64,000 nt of DNA, taken from the NCBI RefSeq assembly GCF_037963865.1, contig NZ_CP150170.1:806001-870000 (forward strand), in the 5' to 3' direction. Both the position numbers and the translations under genes were made by a program. The DNA is from Paenibacillus sp. FSL R10-2734. GTDB taxonomy: Bacteria > Bacillota > Bacilli > Paenibacillales > Paenibacillaceae. This document shows positions 57,932 to 64,000 of the stretch, in pieces (the stretch's first letter is position 1; every line of letters starts with the position of its first letter). Below the pieces are notes generated by a model. The model was not told the origin of the DNA. It ran no database searches and worked only from the letters and a program-made list of their open reading frames with translations.

Positions 57932-58132
57932 ATGCAAACAGGTACAGTGAAATGGTTTAACGCAGACAAAGGATTCGGTTTTATCGAGGTTGAAGGTGGA
58001 AGCGACGTATTCGTACACTTCTCCGCAATCACAGGCGACGGTTTCAAATCTTTGGACGAAGGCCAACGCGTTGAGTTCAACGTAACTCAAGGCGCTCGTG
58101 GACCACAAGCAGAAAACGTTGTAAAACTGTAG
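57932..58132 (+). CDS. csp: Cold-shock protein (CspA family)
   Basis: 66 residues, the standard length. A single OB-fold nucleic-acid chaperone with RNP1 KGFGFIEV and RNP2 VFVHFSAI, plus GTVKWFNADKGFGF at the N-terminus. It binds single-stranded RNA and prevents secondary structure in the cold. GGAGG lies eight bases before the ATG at the end of a long leader that can fold in alternative ways. The cold-inducible ydjO homologue follows after a terminator. Confidence 0.97.
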   Translation: MQTGTVKWFNADKGFGFIEVEGGSDVFVHFSAITGDGFKSLDEGQRVEFNVTQGARGPQAENVVKL

Positions 58133-58142
58133 TTCGAAAATT

Positions 58143-58178
58143 AAGCTGCCCTTAACACAAGTTGAGGGCAGCTTTTTT
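58143..58178 (+). terminator. Terminator after csp
   Basis: AGCTGCCCTTAAC, short loop, GTTGAGGGCAGCT then six T. Confidence 0.93.
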
Positions 58179-58249
58179 ATTTTTATCTTATGAATCAGCC
58201 CCTAATAGGGTGGCAAAATCGTCTCGATTCGATCCAAGGAGGGTACTTA

Positions 58250-58480
58250 ATGTATTTTCGTAAAAAAGCACTGGAGGATCTTCCGCAGGAAGACACAGCC
58301 ATTTGGTCCTGTACCAAGGAAGATTGCACCGGTTGGATGCGCGATAATTTCGCATTTCAACATGTACCTACCTGTTGGCAATGCAACTCTCCCATGACTA
58401 AAAGTATGAAGATACTGCCAACGCTTGTGAACACGAATTCAGACATGAAGGCTATGAAGAAGGGCACTTCGATTAAGTAA
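58250..58480 (+). CDS. ydjO: Cold-inducible protein YdjO-like, zinc-ribbon type
   Basis: 76 residues from the ATG at 58250, preceded by AAGGAGGGT; in-frame codons from 58190 are upstream of the RBS. Four cysteines in two pairs (WSCTKEDCTGWMRDNF and PTCWQCNSPM) predict a small zinc ribbon. B. subtilis YdjO is cold-inducible and uncharacterised. Here it directly follows csp, and the terminator between them may allow partial read-through, which fits shared cold control. Function unknown; an RNA-binding role is possible. Confidence 0.87.
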   Translation: MYFRKKALEDLPQEDTAIWSCTKEDCTGWMRDNFAFQHVPTCWQCNSPMTKSMKILPTLVNTNSDMKAMKKGTSIK

Positions 58481-58535
58481 GAGCCTAAACTAAGATCATT
58501 TTTGAAATGATTAAATAGAAGCAGCTAACATACTC

Positions 58536-58571
58536 AAACAGCTGGACCCTTGTTCTGGGCAGCTGTTTTTT
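58536..58571. terminator. Terminator between ydjO and VOC genes
   Basis: AAACAGCTG and CAGCTGTTT with an inner CCC/GGG, flanked by a T-run; the genes converge. Confidence 0.85.
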
Positions 58572-58582
58572 GTTTGAGTATT

Positions 58583-59044
58583 TTATTTGTGATCGAGCAA
58601 TTTCTCCCACTCTGTTATGGTGATATTCTCTGAGATATGCTTCAAATGTTCAGGAACTTCCACATGGCACATGAATTCTAAGCTGTTGCCGTCAGGATCA
58701 TTGAAGTACACAGAGGCATTCCCTTGATATGCGCGGATAAAGGGCTCTTTAGAAGCTCGATTGCGGAACGGGACAGCCTCCACACCAATAGATTTCAGCC
58801 ATTGCAGAGACTGCTTCAAATCCTCATACGTTACGCGGAATGCGAGATGCCGTAATGATGGATGGTAAGGAGTTTCTACTTCTTCGCCTTCCCAGAGTCC
58901 GATCCAGCTCTGACCTTCTTCGATCCAGAAGAATACTGTATCCTCATCCCGCCAAGCCATTTTTAATCCCAATTTCTTATAAAATTCGATAGATACCTCA
59001 AGATTTCTCACTGGTAAATGTGCTTCAAATAGTCCTTTTATCAT
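58583..59044 (-). CDS. VOC-superfamily protein (glyoxalase/bleomycin-resistance fold), second copy
   Basis: 153 residues, two beta-alpha-beta-beta-beta modules. LFEAHLPVRNLEVSIEFYKK opens module 1 with a metal-binding His. RHLAFRVTYEDLKQSLQWLK starts module 2, and VYFNDPDGNSLEFMCHVEV carries the terminal Glu. Members include fosfomycin-resistance enzymes, glyoxalases and dioxygenases; the sequence does not say which. It follows a similar VOC gene by 45 bases; the two share IKELFETHL/IKGLFEAHL starts, so they are tandem paralogues. Confidence 0.88.
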   Translation of the reverse strand: MIKGLFEAHLPVRNLEVSIEFYKKLGLKMAWRDEDTVFFWIEEGQSWIGLWEGEEVETPYHPSLRHLAFRVTYEDLKQSLQWLKSIGVEAVPFRNRASKEPFIRAYQGNASVYFNDPDGNSLEFMCHVEVPEHLKHISENITITEWEKLLDHK

Positions 59045-59089
59045 ATTCTCGTCTCCTCTTACAGGCTTAGCCTGATTCTTATTTTTTTA

Positions 59090-59557
59090 CTACCAGGTTC
59101 TTCCGTGCATCAGTTCCCATTCTTTCCAGGGTACCATTCCGAGCTCAGGTCTGGGTTCATCAGGCAACACGGCTAGAAACTCCAATGAATGACCATCTGG
59201 ATCACTGAAATATACAGATACAGCTGGCATCCAGCCGAATACATATAACTGGCCTTTATCATCATCGAGGAAGTTGGAGGTTTCAATCCCCTTGGCCTTC
59301 AGATAGGATACCGACTGCTTCAAATCCTCAAGCGTTACTTGAAAAGCAAAGTGCTGACGCACGACCTCAGCTGGTGCCTTCTCCCAAATCCCCAGCATGG
59401 CCTGATTACGTTCTTCTCCAATCCAGTAAAATCGCCGCTTGCGGCCTTCGATATTCTCCGAGTGGGCTAGAGGGAGTTCCAGAACGTGTTCATAGAAATG
59501 AGCAGATCGTTCAAGGTTAGTCACATTCAGATGGGTTTCGAACAGTTCTTTGATCAT
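59090..59557 (-). CDS. VOC-superfamily protein, first copy
   Basis: 155 residues with the same two-module plan: LFETHLNVTNLERSAHFYEH, then RQHFAFQVTLEDLKQSVSYL and SVYFSDPDGHSLEFLAVL. His8-type, His in RQHF and Glu in SLEF are the expected metal ligands. Its start overlaps the stop of the flavin-reductase gene by four bases (ATGA), so the reductase and the two VOC genes form one operon. The tandem pair may act on a substrate reduced by the flavoprotein, or detoxify a related compound. That is inference from order only. Confidence 0.88.
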   Translation of the reverse strand: MIKELFETHLNVTNLERSAHFYEHVLELPLAHSENIEGRKRRFYWIGEERNQAMLGIWEKAPAEVVRQHFAFQVTLEDLKQSVSYLKAKGIETSNFLDDDKGQLYVFGWMPAVSVYFSDPDGHSLEFLAVLPDEPRPELGMVPWKEWELMHGRTW

Positions 59558-60117
59558 AAGGAGGTACCTACCGGGCTATTGATTTTGCGAGCTAATTTTA
59601 GGAAGGATGCTAAGACTAGACGAATGCGATCCTCAATCTCTTGACCGCCCTCGTACCCGTCGTATCCAACCTCGAACCGCTTACGCTGTATCCCGCCGAT
59701 GGAGATCCAGTCAGGTGTATTGATTCCATGTAGGTTGCGTACAACCGCCTGTAATTGAAGCAATGAGCTTACACCTACGGCTCCACCAGCAGAACTAGCA
59801 GACAACACCACTTTGCCGTTGAAATGCGTCTGGCCTAGATGGTCCAGAGCATTTTTCATAACGCCGCTCATGGAACCGTGGTATTCCGGGGTAATCAGGA
59901 TGATTGCGTTCGCAGTTAGCATCTCTTGATGGAGGGCGTTTAAGTGCTCGTGCTCCTCGTATGACTCGTCTGGTGAATAAAAGGGGAGTGGGCGTTTATG
60001 GAGATCGAACAGGGTGACTTTTTCGCCTTGCTGATTAATGAAATGTGCGGCATGCTCTGCCAGCTTTGTGCTGGTCGCTTCTTTTCGATTACTGCCTGTC
60101 AGGATCATGACTTTCAT
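59554..60117 (-). CDS. NADPH-dependent FMN reductase-like flavoprotein
   Basis: 187 residues from the ATG at 60117, preceded by AAGGAGTGGATACAG; codons upstream to 60213 are in frame but lack an RBS. Flavodoxin-like fold: MILTGSNRKEATSTKLAEHA (FMN phosphate loop), then LITPEYHGSMSGVMKNALDH (a family signature) and SASSAGGAVGVSSLLQLQAV. Relatives reduce azo dyes, quinones, chromate or free FMN with NADPH. It heads an operon with two VOC proteins. Its coupled start with the next gene suggests balanced production. Confidence 0.9.
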   Translation of the reverse strand: MKVMILTGSNRKEATSTKLAEHAAHFINQQGEKVTLFDLHKRPLPFYSPDESYEEHEHLNALHQEMLTANAIILITPEYHGSMSGVMKNALDHLGQTHFNGKVVLSASSAGGAVGVSSLLQLQAVVRNLHGINTPDWISIGGIQRKRFEVGYDGYEGGQEIEDRIRLVLASFLKLARKINSPVGTSL

Positions 60118-60212
60118 CTGTATCCACTCCTTTATAAGGTCGATTGCTATAAACCAATGATAGCTGAATCGACATTTGTTGACATCAGCACATGGAATGA
60201 ACCTGCATAGCA

Positions 60213-60241
60213 AAGACGCTCAGCCATTATGCTGAACGTCT
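60213..60241 (-). terminator. Terminator-like hairpin after response regulator
   Basis: AGACGCTCAGC and GCTGAACGTCT (one mismatch) with a 6-base loop; weak T-run on the minus strand. Confidence 0.5.
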
Positions 60242-60270
60242 AAGACTAAAGATGTAGATGAGCTGTGGTG

Positions 60271-60963
60271 CTATGAGTTGTGGCCGCCTTTCAATGCAAA
60301 AATGGCAGCTTGAGTCCGATCCGATAAGTTCAGCTTTCCGAGTACATGACTGACATGTGTCTTAACGGTCTTCTCGGTGATGACTAGCTTACTGGCAATC
60401 TCTTTGTTACTCATGCCCAGCGCAATTAGATCTAATACTTCCTGCTCACGTGGAGTAAGAAGCTCAGCTCCGATGAGTGTAGTTGGTGTTGTGCTAGGGC
60501 CGTTCAGATTAGAACTACTAACATCCAGTTGCTCTGCCGTAGAAGCTGCCATAAGATTCATCAGTTGACTCGCGGCTTCGGAGTGCAGCTCCACTTGTCC
60601 GCTGTGTACCTTGCGGATGGCCACTACCAGCGCTTCTGGTTCTATGTCTTTTAGCAAATATCCTTTGATCCCTACGCGAATAGCAGGAAGTACATGATCC
60701 TGATCTGAAAAGGAGGTCAACACAATGATTTTGACCTGTGGATGGAAGATTCGCAGCTGTTTGGCTGTCTCAATGCCGTCCATCACGGGCATATGTAAAT
60801 CCATTAAGATGATATCCGGCTTTAGCTCGGCTGTTCTCTCTAGTGCCTCGCGGCCGTTCGACGCTTCTCCGATCACCTTGATATCCGGTTGTGTCGAGAG
60901 AAACACTTGTAGCCCACGACGAACCATTGCGTGGTCGTCCACCAGTAATAAACCTATTGTCAT
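60271..60963 (-). CDS. NarL/LuxR-family response regulator
   Basis: 230 residues. The receiver domain has Asp9/Asp10 (LLVDDHAMVRRGLQ), phospho-acceptor Asp55 (IILMDLHMPVMDG), the Ser/Thr of VLTSFSDQDH and Lys in GYLLKDIEPEAL. A linker follows, then a LuxR-type helix-turn-helix (LTPREQEVLDLIALGMSNKE, then TEKTVKTHVSHVLGKL). It is encoded 16 bases after the histidine kinase gene and must be its partner. In this class phosphorylated dimers activate transcription. Targets are unknown; the flavin reductase/VOC operon immediately downstream is one candidate. Confidence 0.95.
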   Translation of the reverse strand: MTIGLLLVDDHAMVRRGLQVFLSTQPDIKVIGEASNGREALERTAELKPDIILMDLHMPVMDGIETAKQLRIFHPQVKIIVLTSFSDQDHVLPAIRVGIKGYLLKDIEPEALVVAIRKVHSGQVELHSEAASQLMNLMAASTAEQLDVSSSNLNGPSTTPTTLIGAELLTPREQEVLDLIALGMSNKEIASKLVITEKTVKTHVSHVLGKLNLSDRTQAAIFALKGGHNS

Positions 60964-60979
60964 TTGTGATCACCTGACT

Positions 60980-62656
60980 TCATGTGGATTGGAGGAGCAA
61001 AGGAATAGTAACCTCAACGGTTGTGCCTTGATGCTCCTCGCTGTGGATATGAATACGGCCATGGAGCGCCTCGGCTCTTTCCTTCATAATATGCAGGCCG
61101 AGAGATTCATTGGTGTCTGTGTTACAGCGTCGTTTTGCACCGCCTTTGCCCTGATCGGCAATGCTTAGTACAACCACGGCTGCGTTCAGATGCAGGGATA
61201 CTTCAGCTTTAGAAGCTCCAGAGTGCTTGCGTACATTATTGAGCGCTTCTTGACCAATGCGCAGTAGCCCTTCTTCCACGTTGCGAGGAAGCTCGAGAAC
61301 GCCGCTACGCTGAGTCTGTATCAGCAGCCCTAGTTGCTGACCGTGAGCCTGCAGCGCGGTCAGCAAACCGGCTTCCAGTCCTGCAGGACGAAGCTGCATG
61401 ATTAAAGCGCGCATTTCTTTGAGCGCAGATTGAGAGAGCTCTTGAATGTCGCGGACAGCCTCAGCAGCGGGATGGGAGGCGTGCTCTTGCTTCAGCATGC
61501 TTTCCACACCTTTGGCCGTCATCGAGAGGGAGAACAGGATCTGGTTCACTGAGTCGTGTAAGTCACGGGCCAGTCGATTCCGCTCGTCAAGACGCGCGAT
61601 TTCGCGGCGCTGCTCTCCGAGCTGTATGCTTTCCAGTGAAGCTGAAAGATGATCGGCAATTGCTTCGAGCACTTCTCCATCTGCGGTTGCGGAGGCGAGT
61701 GCTTTAGGCGAGGTGATGAGTAGAATGGCCGAACCTTGTGCAGTAATCTGCCGAAAAGGAACGGCAAGCATTACAACGCGCTCTGCGTCAGACTGTTCAG
61801 AACAGCATGAGTTCGTAATTTCCTGTTCTTCATCAGGGGTTAATGTTGCGAAGCGATGTCCTTTCGCGATAACCCTTAGGCGATTTTTAAAGGAATTCGA
61901 GAGCTCAAAGGGAGCGATTTCAGGCGTTATATTAGCTGCATAAGAGGCGGCATGTACTTCGAATTTCCCCTCATGTTGTCCAATAATTGCTGCAAAAGGC
62001 CAATCGAAATATTGGCTGATCAGGGCGGTGGTTTTCTCCAACAGAATGCTTGGAGAGATGCATTCACTAGCCGTTAGATTCAAAGCACCGCTGAATTCCC
62101 CTAATTTGGCGTACAGATTCGCACGGCGCTGCTCAGTGCTATATAGCTGCATTCGCTCAATGGCACTGCCGATTTGCAAGGCCACGGATTGCAGTAAAGC
62201 CAGCTCACTGTCGGCGTAATGTGCTTTGCCTGGTGCAGCTACATTCATAAGCCCCAAGTAGCGATCACCTGAATGCAGTGGAATGGTAGCGTGGTGGGTG
62301 ATTCCCAAAGTGTCGCCCCAATTATACTGCCTAGCATTACTCAGCCGTTTGCAGTTTAGAATGTTGACGGCATGCTCTAACCGTCCGTCCCATAGGCGGT
62401 CTAAGCACCAGCAACTTCCGCACTGCATCGGTTGTTTATTGTCCCGTTGCAGCGCTGGCGGTAAACCTCGATCTGCGGCGAATTCATACTCCATATTCTC
62501 TTCACTCAGGAAGATCCAGCCTGCCGTATTTCCTGTTAGATCTAGCAGCTTACCCATAACTGTATCGAGCATCGGTTTGAGCTCATTGGAACTATTTAAG
62601 GTCTCCGCAATCGTCTTGAGCGTCAATAACTCGTGGATTCCGGTTTCTTCCGGCAT
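60980..62656 (-). CDS. Soluble histidine kinase with two GAF domains
   Basis: 558 residues with no membrane segment, so it senses something inside the cell. GAF 1 (residues about 15-165) contains a cysteine group: Cys79, Cys82, Cys84 and Cys102 in MQCGSCWCLDRL and NILNCKRL. GAF 2 (about 180-345) has Cys284-Cys285. The HisKA_3 motif ERNRLARDLHDSVNQILFSL carries the phospho-His367, and the ATPase domain shows Asn in EALNNVRKHS and LGLHIMKERAEALHG. Such GAF-only NarL-type kinases often sense O2, NO or redox through haem or Cys clusters. The first GAF cysteines could hold a metal or cluster, but this is inference. Confidence 0.92.
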   Translation of the reverse strand: MPEETGIHELLTLKTIAETLNSSNELKPMLDTVMGKLLDLTGNTAGWIFLSEENMEYEFAADRGLPPALQRDNKQPMQCGSCWCLDRLWDGRLEHAVNILNCKRLSNARQYNWGDTLGITHHATIPLHSGDRYLGLMNVAAPGKAHYADSELALLQSVALQIGSAIERMQLYSTEQRRANLYAKLGEFSGALNLTASECISPSILLEKTTALISQYFDWPFAAIIGQHEGKFEVHAASYAANITPEIAPFELSNSFKNRLRVIAKGHRFATLTPDEEQEITNSCCSEQSDAERVVMLAVPFRQITAQGSAILLITSPKALASATADGEVLEAIADHLSASLESIQLGEQRREIARLDERNRLARDLHDSVNQILFSLSMTAKGVESMLKQEHASHPAAEAVRDIQELSQSALKEMRALIMQLRPAGLEAGLLTALQAHGQQLGLLIQTQRSGVLELPRNVEEGLLRIGQEALNNVRKHSGASKAEVSLHLNAAVVVLSIADQGKGGAKRRCNTDTNESLGLHIMKERAEALHGRIHIHSEEHQGTTVEVTIPLLLQST

Positions 62657-62763
62657 GAGGTTCTCCCCTTTAGGTTTATTGAAATAGAAGAAAGTATAAG
62701 GTTCTATCTATTGTAACGTACAATGCTTCATTCATTCTCAAATTTTATATAATTATCAGGCTA

Positions 62764-62811
62764 TAAAAAAGGCGGGTCCTTAAGATCTGGTATGACCTTA
62801 AAGAACCGCCA
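62764..62811 (-). terminator. Terminator after MATE gene
   Basis: GGCGGGTCCTTAAG pairs imperfectly with CTTTAAGAACCGCC-like bases; on the minus strand it ends in six T. Confidence 0.75.
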
Positions 62812-62822
62812 AAGTATATACG

Positions 62823-64000
62823 TTAATTTACAGCTGCGGGGGTAGTGGAAGGCGTGCTGTGTTCTACATCATCATCATGCTGAATAAGTCCGTGCTTCTC
62901 CCAAGCTCGGCTCTTCCAACGGAAATACATAATGACAGCTCTTGTCCACTCATCGGCTGCAGTGGCAATCCACACACCGGCTAATCCTAGATTGAGTTGG
63001 AACACCAGGAAATAGCCAAGGGGTAAGCTCATGCAGACCATGGAGATCAGTCCCATATATACTGGAAACTTCGCATCGCCCGAGGCGCGTAGTGAGTTAA
63101 TGATGACCAAATTGGTTGTGCGCCCGGTCTCTAGGAAGAAACTAAGCAGTATAACCTGAGCCCCCATCAGAATGATGTTCTCATTGTCTGTGAAGAGACC
63201 AAATAGAGGTACCCGGAAGACAATCACCAGAGCATCTATTATTACTGTGACCAGTAGCGCCCACTTCACACTGGAGAATACACGCTTATAAGCCTCCTCG
63301 GAGCGCCTAGCTCCCACCAGATGTCCTACGACAATGGAGGTTCCCATGGAGACAGCTACACTGAATAAATAAATATAATTGGAAATATTGAGCGCGTATT
63401 GGCGAGTAGCCATAGCTTCAGCACCCAGATAGGTAATATACAGCGTGAATACAAGCTGACAGGATTGATAGATAATCGATTCAAAAGCGGACGGGATACC
63501 GATTTTGAGAATTTGCTGCACATATTTTTTAGAAAGATGAATGTAGTAGGTTAGTTTCACCCGTACCTCCATTACTCTGTAGAGTAGCAGGAAGAAAATA
63601 ATAAGGCAGATAAACCGGCTGATCACCGTTGAGATAGCCGCACCTTCCACACCTAACGCTGGAAGTCCAAAATGACCATAGATGAGAAGATAGTTACCCA
63701 CCACATGAATAATGTTCATCAGCAAGGATACGACCATCGTCTGTTTGGTGAAGCCGTGCGTACGGATCGTGGTCGCCAGAGCGTTGATTAATGCTTGTAG
63801 AAAAATACCGCCCCCGACAATATGCATATAGGATTTAGCGTAAACGAGAATATCCCCTTTTACATTCAGGGCAGTCAGTAGAGTCCCTCCGAATATCAAC
63901 AAAAACGTACTTAACAGGATGCCTACTAACAGATTTAGGGTAATGGCATTGCCGGTTACTTGAGCGGCTTCCAGAGGCTTTTTGGAACCGAGGTATTGGG
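62823..64000 (-). CDS. MATE-family efflux transporter, 5' end beyond the window
   Basis: At least 392 residues, with the frame open to the window edge; reading back from 63902 the frame continues as GNAITLNLLVGILLSTF preceded by QYLGSKKPLEAAQ. About 60 N-terminal residues of the usual 450 are missing. Features are MATE-type: YLGSKKPLEAAQVTGNAITL, NYLLIYGHFGLPALGVEGAA and QYALNISNYIYLFSVAVSMG. It exports cationic drugs or metabolites using Na+ or H+. It lies upstream of the histidine kinase gene on the same strand, with a terminator between them. Confidence 0.9.
   Translation of the reverse strand, partial: QYLGSKKPLEAAQVTGNAITLNLLVGILLSTFLLIFGGTLLTALNVKGDILVYAKSYMHIVGGGIFLQALINALATTIRTHGFTKQTMVVSLLMNIIHVVGNYLLIYGHFGLPALGVEGAAISTVISRFICLIIFFLLLYRVMEVRVKLTYYIHLSKKYVQQILKIGIPSAFESIIYQSCQLVFTLYITYLGAEAMATRQYALNISNYIYLFSVAVSMGTSIVVGHLVGARRSEEAYKRVFSSVKWALLVTVIIDALVIVFRVPLFGLFTDNENIILMGAQVILLSFFLETGRTTNLVIINSLRASGDAKFPVYMGLISMVCMSLPLGYFLVFQLNLGLAGVWIATAADEWTRAVIMYFRWKSRAWEKHGLIQHDDDVEHSTPSTTPAAVN

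Overview
The window looks like a chromosomal segment of a Paenibacillus-type Bacillota. Points in favour are strong AGGAGG-type ribosome binding sites, GTG/TTG starts, many U-tailed intrinsic terminators, two secreted proteins with copper-amine-oxidase-like N-terminal (stalk) domains, and several genes whose best-known relatives are in Bacillus subtilis (xpt-pbuX, the yda exopolysaccharide genes, ydjO, rpmE2). I see no rRNA, tRNA, CRISPR array, prophage or insertion sequence. The last gene (a MATE pump) runs off the right edge.

Layout. 0-7.9 kb: flavohaemoglobin (hmp), a secreted stalk-domain protein, a Tat-exported phosphoesterase, a soluble chemoreceptor-like protein, bacterial nitric oxide synthase, and a divergent TetR/short-chain dehydrogenase pair with an operator between them. 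8-16.5 kb: an XRE regulator carrying five tandem 28-residue repeats, two transporters, a GIY-YIG protein, a secreted helical protein, a coiled-coil/membrane polysaccharide deacetylase pair and an EEP-family hydrolase. 16.7-23.3 kb: rlmN, greA, an AEC transporter, an aldo/keto reductase, an MFS pump with palindromic operator candidates and a Gfo/Idh oxidoreductase. 23.5-25.7 kb: xpt-pbuX behind what reads as a tandem guanine plus PRPP riboswitch. 25.8-30.5 kb: a chloramphenicol acetyltransferase gene and a glycerate kinase/GntP permease/CdaR regulator locus.

30.6-38.8 kb: a regulator remnant and drug-type MFS transporter, then a tight five-gene operon. It encodes a small protein, a Ser/Gly-tailed envelope protein, a glutathionylspermidine-synthase-like ATP-grasp ligase, a lipoprotein and a DUF350 membrane protein. 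A K+ channel with an RCK domain and a large catalase (katE) follow. 38.9-47.5 kb: a six-gene exopolysaccharide cluster of the B. subtilis ydaJKLMN type with one extra membrane gene. Its last product has a degenerate GGDEF domain with the RxxD c-di-GMP inhibitory site retained, and an intact diguanylate cyclase lies 1.2 kb downstream.

47.5-64 kb: zinc-independent L31 ribosomal protein under a perfect Zur-box palindrome, AlkD-like repair protein, a second stalk-domain protein, a large DUF2339 membrane protein, HAD hydrolase, glutamate dehydrogenase, a cold-shock csp/ydjO pair with a structured leader, a flavin reductase/VOC operon, a two-component system and the MATE pump.

The most notable items are the tandem purine riboswitch, the ATP-grasp/tailed-protein/DUF350/channel operon and the rearranged c-di-GMP-responsive exopolysaccharide cluster.
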